A DNA stretch of 64,000 nucleotides from Lactobacillus sp. LL6 (GCF_007570935.1 NZ_VLLR01000001.1:186001-250000), one strand, 5' to 3'; positions 44,593 to 53,419 are shown, counted from the stretch's first letter. Notes: generated by a model not told the origin, from the letters alone. Program-made: numbers and translations.

Positions 44593-45297
44593 ATGCAAAA
44601 ATTTTGGAATATTATTCGCTGGATTCTTTTTTGGTATTATTTGATTCCATATTATCTGCTTAAGAAGTACGTTTTTCGTGGAAAACATCAAATTGCTTGG
44701 TCAAGTATTGGATCATTAGTAGTTGTTTTTGCATTATTTGTGACATGGATGAACAGTATTTCAGATGATAGTGAAAGTGCTGAAAGTGCATCAAGACCGC
44801 GGGTTCATTATGTTGTAAAAAAGGTAGGAAAAGCTGAACTTGCTAGTGCTAAAGCTAAAAATAAACTCTTAGCAAAAGAAGAAGCTAAAAAAGAAGCTGA
44901 ATATGAAAAGCTCAAAGATGAATTAGATTCACAAAAAGAAAAAGAGCAAGAGCAAAAAGAAAAAAAACAAGCGGAAAAAGAAAAAGCTGAGGAAGCAGCA
45001 AAAAAGCAAAAATCAGAAGAACAAAGAGCTGCAAGAAGAGCTGCAAAACAAAAGCGCGAAGCCGAAGATACTCAAAAGTTAGATGATGATTCTGATAATG
45101 ATTCTGATTCTGGTACTGGAGCTGGTCGCGGAGGCGATATGAATACTGCCGAAACCGGTAAAATTGTTGGAAATGTCAATTCCCACATTTATCACACTCC
45201 AGATCAAGCTGGCTACAGAATGAATTCTGCAAATGCGGTTTACTTTGATTCAGAACAAGATGCAATTAATGCAGGTTATCGAAAGGCTAAGAGATAA
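44593..45297 (+). CDS. membrane protein with coiled coil and HIYH...GYR module
   Basis: A 234-aa protein. One or two N-terminal hydrophobic segments (WIIRWILFWYYLIPYYLL-like and SSIGSLVVVFALFVTWM) precede a Lys/Glu/Ala coiled coil (about residues 65-165), an Asp/Ser/Gly linker and a C-terminal NVNSHIYHTPDQAGYRMN...AINAGYRKAKR module matching the previous gene. The GTG at 44584 is in frame, but AGGTGG fits the ATG at 44593 better. Its stop overlaps the nuclease start (TAATG). Confidence 0.8.
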   Translation: MQKFWNIIRWILFWYYLIPYYLLKKYVFRGKHQIAWSSIGSLVVVFALFVTWMNSISDDSESAESASRPRVHYVVKKVGKAELASAKAKNKLLAKEEAKKEAEYEKLKDELDSQKEKEQEQKEKKQAEKEKAEEAAKKQKSEEQRAARRAAKQKREAEDTQKLDDDSDNDSDSGTGAGRGGDMNTAETGKIVGNVNSHIYHTPDQAGYRMNSANAVYFDSEQDAINAGYRKAKR

Positions 45298-46148
45298 TGA
45301 AGAAAAAGTTTTTAGTAATTGCTTCAAGTTGTCTGGTCCTTTTTGGTTTAGTTGGATATAATAAGCAGCTTGTTGAAGGACCAGTTTTTGCAAAAGATAA
45401 AATCATCACCAAGTATAAGTATGATAGAAGTGATGAAAAAAAGGCAGCAAAAATTGAAGCTGATAATAGTAAAAAAGAAAAACATATTCAATCTTTAGAT
45501 AAGAAGATTGCAAGCTTAAGAAAGCAACTTAAAAAATATTCTGGTGCTCATGCTGTTGAGTCAGTTAGTCAGGCAAAACTTGCAAATTTAACTTACTCTG
45601 GTCAAAATGTAATTACTGTTAACAACAATGATCCCGAATTTTCGAAGAGTGACTTAAGTACAAGCCAAGGTGCTTGGCAGCGTTATGGCAATCTTGATAA
45701 TCAAAATAGAGTTACTGCAGCCAATGCGCTCCTTAATCAATCGTTAATGCCAACTTCTAAGCGTGAACCTTTGCATGTTAATCCCACGGGGTGGCATAAT
45801 AAGCGGATTGCTAGTGGCTGGATTTACAATCGCTGCCACTTGATTGGTTATCAGTTAACTGGTCAGAATAACAATTTAAAAAATTTGATGACAGGAACTC
45901 GTCAATTGAATGATCCTGATATGCTTCGCTATGAAAATGAAGTAGCTGATTATATTAAAGAAAGCTCAAAGAACTATGTTCGCTATCGTGTAACGCCTAT
46001 TTTTAGAGGAAGTGAACTTTTAGCGCGCGGTATTGAGATGGAAGGACAATCTATTTCTTCAAATAGAGTTCACTTTAATGTGTATATTTTTAATGTTCAA
46101 GATGGTATTAAGTTGAATTACACAGATGGAACAAGTCGAATAGGATAA
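45297..46148 (+). CDS. secreted DNA/RNA non-specific endonuclease (DNA-entry nuclease type)
   Basis: EndA-like nuclease of 283 aa. A hydrophobic N-terminal signal or anchor and a short coiled coil (residues about 50-85) precede the nuclease domain. The active-site segment reads NRCHLIGYQLTGQNNNLKNLMTGTRQLN, the usual variant of DRGH with a later Asn. It overlaps the previous gene by one base, so the two HIYH-module proteins are probably co-expressed with it. Roles in DNA uptake, nutrient scavenging or defence are possible. Confidence 0.9.
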   Translation: MKKKFLVIASSCLVLFGLVGYNKQLVEGPVFAKDKIITKYKYDRSDEKKAAKIEADNSKKEKHIQSLDKKIASLRKQLKKYSGAHAVESVSQAKLANLTYSGQNVITVNNNDPEFSKSDLSTSQGAWQRYGNLDNQNRVTAANALLNQSLMPTSKREPLHVNPTGWHNKRIASGWIYNRCHLIGYQLTGQNNNLKNLMTGTRQLNDPDMLRYENEVADYIKESSKNYVRYRVTPIFRGSELLARGIEMEGQSISSNRVHFNVYIFNVQDGIKLNYTDGTSRIG

Positions 46149-46151
46149 TGA

Positions 46152-46182
46152 AAAAGCTCAAGTTAAACTTGGGCTTTTTTGT
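46152..46182 (+). terminator. rho-independent terminator
   Basis: AAAGCTCAAGTT pairs with AACTTGGGCTTT, followed by T-rich DNA. Confidence 0.85.
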
Positions 46183-46304
46183 TTTTCTTTCTAAATGTGC
46201 GATTTTTGCAATAATTATAACATGAATTGACGACTATTATTACCAAAATGGCGATTTGGTAATAATTAGGCGCATGGTTACCGTTCTTTCTAACCAAAAT
46301 TACA

Positions 46305-46334
46305 TTTCCTAGGAAATAAATTCGGGTGTAAAAT
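46305..46334 (+). promoter_or_regulatory. second ATTTCCTAGGAAAT palindrome with -10 box
   Basis: Palindrome 46305-46318, TAAAAT at 46329-46334, start codon 34 bases later. Identical to the one before 41801. Confidence 0.5.
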
Positions 46335-46368
46335 AGTTCTATGAATTATTAAACCAAGGACTTATATA

Positions 46369-47391
46369 ATGAAGAAAAAATTTCTAATCTTAATAGGATT
46401 ATTGCTAGTAGCATATATAGTAGGATTCATTGCGTTTAGACCGCAGACTAATCCAAACGCTACAGCTCCAATTCTTACACAAGAACAAATTAATCAAATT
46501 CAAAAAACAGTTAAAGAATCGAACTTTAAAGGAAATATTACCGTTTATAAAGATCGTAAAAAAGCATGGCAACTAACAACAGCAAATAATCCTAATTCTG
46601 CCTATTTGATAAATTCTACGCAAAAAATTTTTACTGCAGGTCTTGTGATGCAGCAGGTTGATGCTCATAAGTTGGATTTGAATGCTAAATTGAATCAATT
46701 TTATCCAAATATCCCCGGTGGAGATAAGATAAGTGTGATGAATTTGCTGGAAATGACTAGCGGTCTGACAGCATCTGCACTAGGAAATTCTCCTTATCAA
46801 AATGATGATGATAATGTTAATAAATTGATTTCAAGTTTAAATTTTGATCAAAATAAACTAGGACAATGGGATTATCAAGATGTTAATTATGCATTGCTCA
46901 GTCATATTTTAGAAAAAGCAACAGGTCAAAGTTATGAGCAGCTTTTTAATAATATGTATACTAATCCTTTGAAGCTAAATTATACTGGTTTTATGTGGAA
47001 TGATAATGCAACTAGAACTAGAATTCAGCTTGCTCCAGCCACTAAGCCTGTTGATATGGATGCAATTCATGGTTTGCTTGGTGCAGGAAGTGTAGCAATG
47101 TCAAACGATAATTTATATACTGCCACTGAAGGACTTCTTGATGAAAAACTCCTCTCAGATAATAGTCGGGTTGTGATTTATGGTACGGGAAATAATTCAC
47201 CGCACTATCGGGGAGGTTTTTATGATAATGGATCTTACTTTAGTGCTAATGGCGCAGGTTATAATTATTTTACATTTTTACGAATTTCTAAAGATGGGAA
47301 AGATGCTGTGATTTTTCAAACTAATACTGGTGGTAATTTTAATGATTTGTCTAATAGAATTACTCAAATTTATAAAAATATTGCGCAATAG
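46369..47391 (+). CDS. serine beta-lactamase-like / DD-peptidase family protein
   Basis: Membrane-anchored serine hydrolase of 340 aa (class C beta-lactamase/PBP4* family). After an N-terminal hydrophobic anchor, STQK (catalytic Ser-x-x-Lys) follows AYLIN; YQDVNYALL is the YxN region with Asp in place of Asn; HGLLGAGSVAMS and HYRGGFYDNG complete the site. Such proteins in lactobacilli are usually esterases or peptidases acting on the wall, not resistance enzymes. The shared palindrome suggests common control with the gene at 41801. Confidence 0.85.
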   Translation: MKKKFLILIGLLLVAYIVGFIAFRPQTNPNATAPILTQEQINQIQKTVKESNFKGNITVYKDRKKAWQLTTANNPNSAYLINSTQKIFTAGLVMQQVDAHKLDLNAKLNQFYPNIPGGDKISVMNLLEMTSGLTASALGNSPYQNDDDNVNKLISSLNFDQNKLGQWDYQDVNYALLSHILEKATGQSYEQLFNNMYTNPLKLNYTGFMWNDNATRTRIQLAPATKPVDMDAIHGLLGAGSVAMSNDNLYTATEGLLDEKLLSDNSRVVIYGTGNNSPHYRGGFYDNGSYFSANGAGYNYFTFLRISKDGKDAVIFQTNTGGNFNDLSNRITQIYKNIAQ

Positions 47392-47432
47392 AAAAAGACC
47401 TAAGCCTGCCGATGCAGAATTAGGTCTTTTTA
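47392..47432. terminator. bidirectional terminator
   Basis: AAAAAGACCTAA and TTAGGTCTTTTT pair around a GC-rich loop between convergent genes. Confidence 0.87.
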
Positions 47433-47446
47433 AAAATTAGTTTTTA

Positions 47447-49192
47447 TTAATAAAAGTTGACGGTCTTAATGTATCTCTTGTTATTGTCGCGGCAACCTTC
47501 AATACGGTAGTATCTCTTACCATTCTTGAACTTGTATGAAGCACCATAAGTTGTAATGGTTTGACCCTTGTAGTACTTAGTAGTGCCAGGTGTGCGACGG
47601 TATGAAGACCAGTAAATGTAAGCGTTGTGCTTTAAAGTACGCTTAGTACCAGTGATGTTAGTTACACGAACATAAGTGTCTTTGCCATCAACCTTGTACT
47701 TATCACCAACTTTGTAATAAGTCTTACCCTTGATAGTAACAACAGTTGGAACGATGTCAATGTCTGAGTAAGTTTCAAAGTTGTGGTTTAAGTAATTACC
47801 ATCTTTATCGTAAGCACGAGATTCGACCATAACAGTCTTAGTTTCTGTCTTTTCAGTAACTTGTGGCTTTACAAGAGTTGAAGTCTTGATCCAAGTGTTA
47901 CCGTTATTTGCATCAGTCTTAGATTGAGTTGAAATCTTTGAGTAAGATACATTGTTAATAGTTCTAGTATCATCACTTACGTAAACCTTTGTACCAGCAT
48001 TAATTGTGCTACCAGTAGCTACAGGGTTGTTACCATACATGTTGTAAGTTTCAGCATTAGTATAAACTTCTTGTTGACCATTTGAAACAACTAAAATAGT
48101 GTAAGTAAGCTTAGAAGTTTTATTGTTACTATTAGTTGCAGTTAAAGTTACGTTATAGAAACGGCCTTCTTCTGAAGTGTTAACTGGGTTTGAAGTAGCA
48201 GCTAAACTAGCAGCTTGAGTATTAGTGTTGCTTTGTTGAGCTGAGAACTTAACTGAATCACCGTTGCTTGTAGTAAAGTCAAGTGGATTAAAGTTGCTAC
48301 CAGCTGCTACTTGGAAGATGGTCTTAGTAGTTGCGGCACCATTTTCAGTAATATTAATTTTTGGTTCACCACTAGTTACTGTTGTAGAACCAGCAAATGG
48401 AACAGTTACTTGAACAGTATTACCATTGATTGAACTAGTACCAGTTAAAGTAATATTTAAGAAACTGCTTGGGATGTTTTCAACTTTACCATCTTTAAAA
48501 GTTACACCTTGCTTAGTAAGTTGATCTTGAACTTGTGAAGCAGTGGTTGAAATATCACCAGTTGAGGATTGACCTTCTTGATTGTAAACAGTTAAACCTG
48601 ATTTAGCTGTATTTAAAATATCTGCAGGAGTTTCACCCTTCTTAATTTGAACTGGGTTGGTAATTGGAACAACTCCGCCAGTTACTTTTTGTCCATTATA
48701 TGAAAAGAATGGAACACTAGTATTACTTGAATCATAAACATGGATGGTAAAAGTAATAGGAACACTAGTAATGATATTGTTGCTTACTGAAAGTGTCTTT
48801 CCAGAAGCATCTTGATAAGTATTCTTTGAACTATCTAAACCACCAATGGCAACATTTGCGGTATACTTGTAATTTTTTCCACCTTCAAATGAATTACCAA
48901 TAGTTTCGTCAGCCTTAACATCATTTACAGAAATGATATTACCAGTTGAGGAAGAGATATTCTTTTGTACCCAATCTTTGTTAATTTCTGAAGGTTTTAC
49001 TGAACTCTTGATATTAACAGTTTGAGTACCAGCAGTAATAGTTACATTTGCCTTAGGTGTAACTTTAGTGGCTTTTTTACTTGAAGCAGCATTGACAATA
49101 TTACTATTGGTTGCAATAGTATTTGTTGCTACAGGAGCAACTGCTAATAATGCAGCGGCAGCTGCACTAATCATACGTACATTTTTCTTCAT
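47447..49192 (-). CDS. S-layer-like surface protein with SLAP repeats (SlpX-type)
   Basis: A 581-aa secreted protein. The signal peptide KKNVRMISAAAAALLAVAPVA is of the S-layer precursor type. The body is Thr/Ser/Asn-rich and beta-predicted, with a middle SH3-like part (about 370-435) and two C-terminal SLAP repeats (about 445-581, ending TVNFY). Codon choice is that of a highly expressed gene. Promoter TTGCTT/TAAAAT with exact 17-bp spacing and an AAGGAG site support strong expression. It is too small and divergent to call the main SlpA; an accessory S-layer component is more likely. Confidence 0.88.
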   Translation of the reverse strand: MKKNVRMISAAAAALLAVAPVATNTIATNSNIVNAASSKKATKVTPKANVTITAGTQTVNIKSSVKPSEINKDWVQKNISSSTGNIISVNDVKADETIGNSFEGGKNYKYTANVAIGGLDSSKNTYQDASGKTLSVSNNIITSVPITFTIHVYDSSNTSVPFFSYNGQKVTGGVVPITNPVQIKKGETPADILNTAKSGLTVYNQEGQSSTGDISTTASQVQDQLTKQGVTFKDGKVENIPSSFLNITLTGTSSINGNTVQVTVPFAGSTTVTSGEPKINITENGAATTKTIFQVAAGSNFNPLDFTTSNGDSVKFSAQQSNTNTQAASLAATSNPVNTSEEGRFYNVTLTATNSNNKTSKLTYTILVVSNGQQEVYTNAETYNMYGNNPVATGSTINAGTKVYVSDDTRTINNVSYSKISTQSKTDANNGNTWIKTSTLVKPQVTEKTETKTVMVESRAYDKDGNYLNHNFETYSDIDIVPTVVTIKGKTYYKVGDKYKVDGKDTYVRVTNITGTKRTLKHNAYIYWSSYRRTPGTTKYYKGQTITTYGASYKFKNGKRYYRIEGCRDNNKRYIKTVNFY

Positions 49193-49252
49193 TATACAAA
49201 TTTCTCCTTAAAATACAAACGAATAAGTAGACATTTTACTCACTCTATCTGT

Positions 49253-49281
49253 ATTTTATTGAACTTCTTTATAAAAAGCAA
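49253..49281 (-). promoter_or_regulatory. sigma-A-type promoter of the S-layer-like gene
   Basis: On the minus strand, TTGCTT (49276-49281) and TAAAAT (49253-49258) are separated by 17 bases; the AAGGAG site is at 49204-49209. Confidence 0.65.
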
Positions 49282-49362
49282 GCAGGATGAAACAATGTAC
49301 ACGAAAAGTAAGAAAAATGTAAGGATTGAAATTATTTTATTATTTTTTGTTTTTCTTTGACA

Positions 49363-49438
49363 TTTTCTTCGTCATTTATGTTTTTCTTCGTCAAATAGTA
49401 TAAAATGACTAAGAAAGAAAAAGTGGTGACGAAGAAAA
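49363..49438 (+). promoter_or_regulatory. three copies of TTTTCTTCGTCA at the Fic promoter
   Basis: Direct copies at 49363-49374 and 49382-49393 (19 bases apart) and an inverted copy, TGACGAAGAAAA, at 49427-49438, with TATAAAAT (49399-49406) between. The inverted copy ends 9 bases before the Fic ATG, near GAGG. This is an operator-like layout. Confidence 0.6.
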
Positions 49439-49447
49439 GAGGATAGA

Positions 49448-50509
49448 ATGAAAAAGTTTAATTATCGAACGTTAAATAATTTGAAGTTAAATAATGACAT
49501 TGTTAATAAGTTAACTACAATTTATCAACTTCGTGGGGAAACTAGTAGCTATGCAATTGACTATAGAGAAGAATTAAAAAAGCTAGTTGAAGTTGCTAAA
49601 GTTCAAAGTACAGATTCTTCCAATAGGATTGAAGGAATTTGGACTACAGATGAGCGATTAGAAAAAATTATGTCAGATAAAGTAGAACCACATAATCGAA
49701 ATGAACAAGAAATTGCGGGATATAGGGATGTATTGGGTCTTATTCATGAAAATTATCGTTATATGCCGATTTCCAAAAATACAATACTTTCTATGCATAA
49801 TCAGCTTTTTAAGTATTCTGGTGATAGTTGGGGTGGACAATTTAAAGACATTAATAATAAGATTATAGCTAAATATGCTGATGGACATGAAGAAATTAGA
49901 TTTAATCCACCGGAAGCCTTTTTAGTCCCTGAATTAATCGAACAACTAAGCATGGCTTATAATGATGCAGTAGAAAAAGACTTAATGTCTCCATTATTGT
50001 TATCAGCAGCATTAGTATTTGATTTTGTATCAATTCACCCATTTCGTGATGGAAATGGAAGAATGTCAAGATTATTAATGTTGCTTACAATGTATCAATT
50101 GGGGTTTGAAGTAGGAAAATACATTAGTCTTGAAAAAATTATTGAAAATAGTAAAGAAACTTATTATGAAGTTTTAGCAGAAAGTTCACAGGGCTGGATG
50201 GAAAATAAAAATAATTATGCACCATTTATTAGTTATTATCTTGGTATTATTGTAAAAGCTTATCGAGAATTAATTGATCGAATGGGTGTAGTCCACAGAA
50301 ATAAAAACAAGGAACTTGCTGCTGATAAAATGATTATGAAAACTTTATCACAAGCTTTAAAACCTTTATCACGAGCAGAGTTAGTTGAAAAAATTCCACG
50401 CTATAGTCAAACTACAATTCAGCGAAACTTAAAGAAACTAAAAGATACCGGCCAGATTGTTACAGTTGGAAATGGTAGAAGTACAAAATATGTAATAAAA
50501 TACAATTAA
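49448..50509 (+). CDS. Fic-domain protein with C-terminal winged HTH
   Basis: Probable AMP-transferase. Catalytic motif HPFRDGNGRMSR (H197-) is intact, as is the inhibitory (S/T)xxxE(G/N) helix, S58-NRI-E62G63, placed N-terminally as in class II Fic proteins. The Fic_N region is complete, and residues about 290-353 form a winged helix (LSRAELVEKIPRYSQTTIQRNLKKL). Length 353 aa is normal. The HTH and the repeated promoter motif suggest self-regulation. Target is unknown. Confidence 0.9.
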   Translation: MKKFNYRTLNNLKLNNDIVNKLTTIYQLRGETSSYAIDYREELKKLVEVAKVQSTDSSNRIEGIWTTDERLEKIMSDKVEPHNRNEQEIAGYRDVLGLIHENYRYMPISKNTILSMHNQLFKYSGDSWGGQFKDINNKIIAKYADGHEEIRFNPPEAFLVPELIEQLSMAYNDAVEKDLMSPLLLSAALVFDFVSIHPFRDGNGRMSRLLMLLTMYQLGFEVGKYISLEKIIENSKETYYEVLAESSQGWMENKNNYAPFISYYLGIIVKAYRELIDRMGVVHRNKNKELAADKMIMKTLSQALKPLSRAELVEKIPRYSQTTIQRNLKKLKDTGQIVTVGNGRSTKYVIKYN

Positions 50510-50537
50510 AAAGACCAAGTCTTCACTTGATCTTAAC
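50510..50537. terminator. bidirectional terminator
   Basis: AAGACCAAGT and ACTTGATCTT with a CTTC loop, between convergent genes. Confidence 0.7.
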
Positions 50538-51255
50538 TTATATATAAAGCTTGTTTTCCTTGTTGATTATAACTTTTTTCAATATTGGTCCAACTTACAG
50601 CTTTATTCTTAGTTCCATATGGATCATTAACATAAACTGTTTTAGTCTTTTTATTATATCCAGTAATCACGCAAGCATGGCTTGAAGGAGTAACTTTAAC
50701 TTTTCCTTGAGGAGTATTCCAAGTTTGCATATCATCAACTTGGTTAAAATTTAATGTCGTAATAATTAGTACAGGGTGATTATCAGAAACTAGCTTTAAA
50801 ACATCTATAAAATTATGTCCGGTATAGTTTATAATCCGATTAGTGTATTTATGAGCTAAATTGTATAAAGGTTCATTGTATACACACCAACCAGCATTCT
50901 GTACACTCATCGCTCCAACAAATCCTACGTGCGGATTGCCACGCATTTTTCCGTCTTGTGTGTAAGAGTCTACATGCTTAATTTGACTGGCTAGAGTATC
51001 TTTTGAAACATTAATTTTGTAGTAATTAAGCAGCATTGCAAGTGAAGTAACTTCGCAGCCATTAGGTAAATCAGGTAATTGCTTTATTTCAGGTACATCT
51101 AATTTTTGTTCTTGCTTCATTGTTAGCCAATTCCATTGACTTTGAATTTTTGAAAAATTTAATCCAATTAAAGTAAGCAGGATGATTAAAGGGATGCCTA
51201 AAATTACTAGTCGATTTGTTTGCTTATTTTTGTGTAAATCTCTTCGTGTTTCCAT
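50533..51255 (-). CDS. membrane-anchored C39-like cysteine peptidase (YvpB-type)
   Basis: A 240-aa protein with one N-terminal membrane segment (about residues 14-32) and an extracellular Peptidase_C39_2 domain. Catalytic parts: NGCEVTSLAMLL (Cys), SSHACVITGYN (His) and VYVNDPYG (Asn/Asp). It has no ABC-transporter domains, so it is not a bacteriocin exporter. Role is probably processing of surface proteins or peptides. Confidence 0.87.
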   Translation of the reverse strand: METRRDLHKNKQTNRLVILGIPLIILLTLIGLNFSKIQSQWNWLTMKQEQKLDVPEIKQLPDLPNGCEVTSLAMLLNYYKINVSKDTLASQIKHVDSYTQDGKMRGNPHVGFVGAMSVQNAGWCVYNEPLYNLAHKYTNRIINYTGHNFIDVLKLVSDNHPVLIITTLNFNQVDDMQTWNTPQGKVKVTPSSHACVITGYNKKTKTVYVNDPYGTKNKAVSWTNIEKSYNQQGKQALYIS

Positions 51256-51374
51256 AGCAAGTATTTAACCATGATTTTTATAATTTGTCGAAAATAATTT
51301 CTTTTTACTTTTCAACTTATAATGCTAATATTTAATTGAAAGAAAAAATATAAATTGAAAAAGGAAAATTTGTT

Positions 51375-51887
51375 TTGAAAATTAACTTAAAAGACTTAAC
51401 CGAAAAAATTGAAAATGAAGACTATTTACAGGATTTGGAAACTGTAAAATATGGCGATATTAGTAAATCAAAGAAGAAGTTACATGAATACGCAGATAAG
51501 ATGATTAAGGAAACAGTAGCTGCATTAAAACACAATTCCTTGATTCAGACTCAACTTGCAGTAACGGGGCAACGTCCAGCAACTTTTGCCTTAGAAATCA
51601 ATATTATTAATTTACCATATAGTAATTATAAGAAGATTTCTAATTTCTTTGAAGATGGAATTGATTATGATGTAAATGTTTATTTCGAAACGCGTTCGGA
51701 TTATGTAAATGTTTCAAAATTTAGAATTGATCAATTAGCAACAGAAAAAGAATTGCTAGCAGATCCAGATGCTATGGCTGATATTTTAACTGATTCAATC
51801 ATTGAAAAGCTTAAAGTTATTCGTGAATACCAAAAACCTGAAAAGAAAGAAACAGCTAAAAAGTCAGAAAAAACTGAAAAGAAATAA
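51375..51887 (+). CDS. uncharacterised cytosolic protein
   Basis: A 170-aa charged product I do not recognise. It starts at TTG with AAAAAGGAAAA 7 bases before; no signal peptide or membrane segment. The middle (LAVTGQRPATFALEINIIN, DYDVNVYFETRSDYVN) looks beta-rich and the end is a Lys/Glu-rich tail (KPEKKETAKKSEKTEKK). It stands alone with its own terminator. Confidence 0.65.
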   Translation: MKINLKDLTEKIENEDYLQDLETVKYGDISKSKKKLHEYADKMIKETVAALKHNSLIQTQLAVTGQRPATFALEINIINLPYSNYKKISNFFEDGIDYDVNVYFETRSDYVNVSKFRIDQLATEKELLADPDAMADILTDSIIEKLKVIREYQKPEKKETAKKSEKTEKK

Positions 51888-51888
51888 A

Positions 51889-51925
51889 AAATAATCACTG
51901 CTTAAAATCAAGCAGTGATTATTTT
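51889..51925. terminator. bidirectional terminator
   Basis: AATAATCACTGCTT pairs perfectly with AAGCAGTGATTATT around AAAATC, between convergent genes. Confidence 0.88.
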
Positions 51926-52856
51926 AGTTTTCTTCTTTGAAGTGAATTAGTGTATTGTCATTTTGATAGAAGAAGAAATCCTCAAATACGGCATTTTTAA
52001 TAATTCCTCGCTGAATTGTTTGATTAATTGATTCAGCACTATCTGGATATGGAGTTGGAAAACCAAGATTCATATAGTTTTTATTGATGGTGTAACGGAA
52101 ATAGTGCTTGGCACCATCACCGAAATTAGTATTAGAATACAATTCGTTTATATGTTTTTCTACTAATTCATCTAAATCAGCTACAAAAGTATCAATCCAA
52201 ACTTTAACATCTTCTTGTTCTTCTTTAGATAGCTTATCCCATTCTGCCCGGAATTTGACTCCTGGATACATGGCATTAAAGGATGTAGTGCGAATTGCAA
52301 GCTTAGCTATTTCTGCTGTGCGAGTTAGTTTACCATCACCAAAAATAAACAAAGGTGCATAATAATCTGCATGATAAACTGACATTTCTACAAATGAAAG
52401 AACGATTTTCTTTTGTAAAATGCTGCCCTTTAAATAGACATCTCCAATTAAAGTTGCAATATCTTGCAAAATATCAGAATTTTCAGCCCATTCCATATAG
52501 TTATTGATTTTTAGAGGATCTGCTAAATTCTGAACTACATTACTGTAGCCTTTGTTAGCAATTGATTCAAGATAACTCAATGCATTGAAGACTGAATATT
52601 CAATTTGGGTTGATGAATCCTTCTTAACGATATCATTTCCAAGTTTAACTTGCATACTTGAAATAAAAGCTAAAGCAGAAAATGATTTTAAGAAAATATC
52701 TTGAACTTTAGGGTCCAGCTGTAAAAATTCTTTTTTATCTTTTATAACTGGAATTCGTTCAGGTTCCCAAATAAAATCATTTAATCTGGACCAAGCTGAA
52801 TAATCGACTCGGTTTTCTATTTTATTCCAATTAATTGTTGTATATTTTTTACTCAT
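51924..52856 (-). CDS. ribonucleotide reductase R2-like protein (NrdF homologue) lacking most metal ligands
   Basis: Homologue of class Ib radical subunit NrdF (INWNKIENRVDYSAWSRL, ERIPV, GKLTRTAEIAKLAIR, NKNYMNLGF align well). Against E. coli NrdF the six metal ligands become S66 (D67), E97 (E98), A100 (H101), E157 (E158), T191 (E192) and N194 (H195): four are lost. The radical Tyr is kept (Y104). The set differs from the VPK/QSK pattern of metal-free class Ie. Start ATG 52856 follows the nrdI stop closely; a GTG at 52871 is an alternative. NrdE and NrdH are absent here. Function as a reductase subunit is doubtful. Confidence 0.85.
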   Translation of the reverse strand: MSKKYTTINWNKIENRVDYSAWSRLNDFIWEPERIPVIKDKKEFLQLDPKVQDIFLKSFSALAFISSMQVKLGNDIVKKDSSTQIEYSVFNALSYLESIANKGYSNVVQNLADPLKINNYMEWAENSDILQDIATLIGDVYLKGSILQKKIVLSFVEMSVYHADYYAPLFIFGDGKLTRTAEIAKLAIRTTSFNAMYPGVKFRAEWDKLSKEEQEDVKVWIDTFVADLDELVEKHINELYSNTNFGDGAKHYFRYTINKNYMNLGFPTPYPDSAESINQTIQRGIIKNAVFEDFFFYQNDNTLIHFKEEN

Positions 52857-52857
52857 A

Positions 52858-53301
52858 TTACCTATAGTCACTTAAAAAGCTAATATTTCCACGTAATTCT
52901 TTAGGTTTTTGTACCTCTTTCGTACTTTGACCCTTAGAAAGATCCTTAATGATCCGTTTTACGCTTTTAACATCTTTGTCAGTACCACTAAATTCCAATA
53001 AATAAAGTATTGGAACTTTTAGTGTAACGGATAACTTCTTTGCTGTTTGAGCAAAAAGGTCATTGAAGTTACGGTTACCGCAACCAATAATACCAACTAA
53101 ATTTTTCTTATTGTCTTTATAATTTAAAAAATCAACCAGCGAGTCCATCATAAAATCTTGATAAGATGGAGTTATTAAAACATACTTTTCTCCCATCTCA
53201 TATTGTGGCCACGCATCGTCAATTTCATGGGCTTCAAGACCAGTTTTTACTACGAACTTTTTGGTCTGCCCAGTTATTGAATAAAATGCTACTGCTACCA
53301 T
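52858..53301 (-). CDS. nrdI: NrdI-like flavodoxin
   Basis: Flavodoxin-like protein that supplies oxidant to activate class Ib/Ie R2 proteins. FMN-phosphate loop YSITGQTKKFV (residues 7-17), YVLITPSYQDF and GIIGCGNRNFNDLF are present. Length 147 aa is normal. It is directly upstream of the R2-like gene, whose ATG lies one base after this stop, so both are co-transcribed. That NrdI persists next to an R2 lacking metal sites is notable. Confidence 0.88.
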   Translation of the reverse strand: MVAVAFYSITGQTKKFVVKTGLEAHEIDDAWPQYEMGEKYVLITPSYQDFMMDSLVDFLNYKDNKKNLVGIIGCGNRNFNDLFAQTAKKLSVTLKVPILYLLEFSGTDKDVKSVKRIIKDLSKGQSTKEVQKPKELRGNISFLSDYR

Positions 53302-53419
53302 AAAAAACTTTCCTATAACTAAACTATTACAAGTTTATTTTCCCACTTAATAGGTAAGGTTTCAATTGTTAAGTGAAGTAAAAAACAATATAATATAAAA
53401 TATCTAGGAGGGCTATTTT

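Noticed and set aside
46237-46266. Inverted repeat TTATTACCAAA/TTTGGTTAATAA before the serine hydrolase
   Set aside because: One arm has an extra base and there is no partner elsewhere; too weak compared with the ATTTCCTAGGAAAT site.
46369-47391. Antibiotic-resistance beta-lactamase
   Set aside because: The fold fits, but the YxN motif is altered and lactobacilli commonly carry such wall esterases or peptidases; resistance cannot be claimed.
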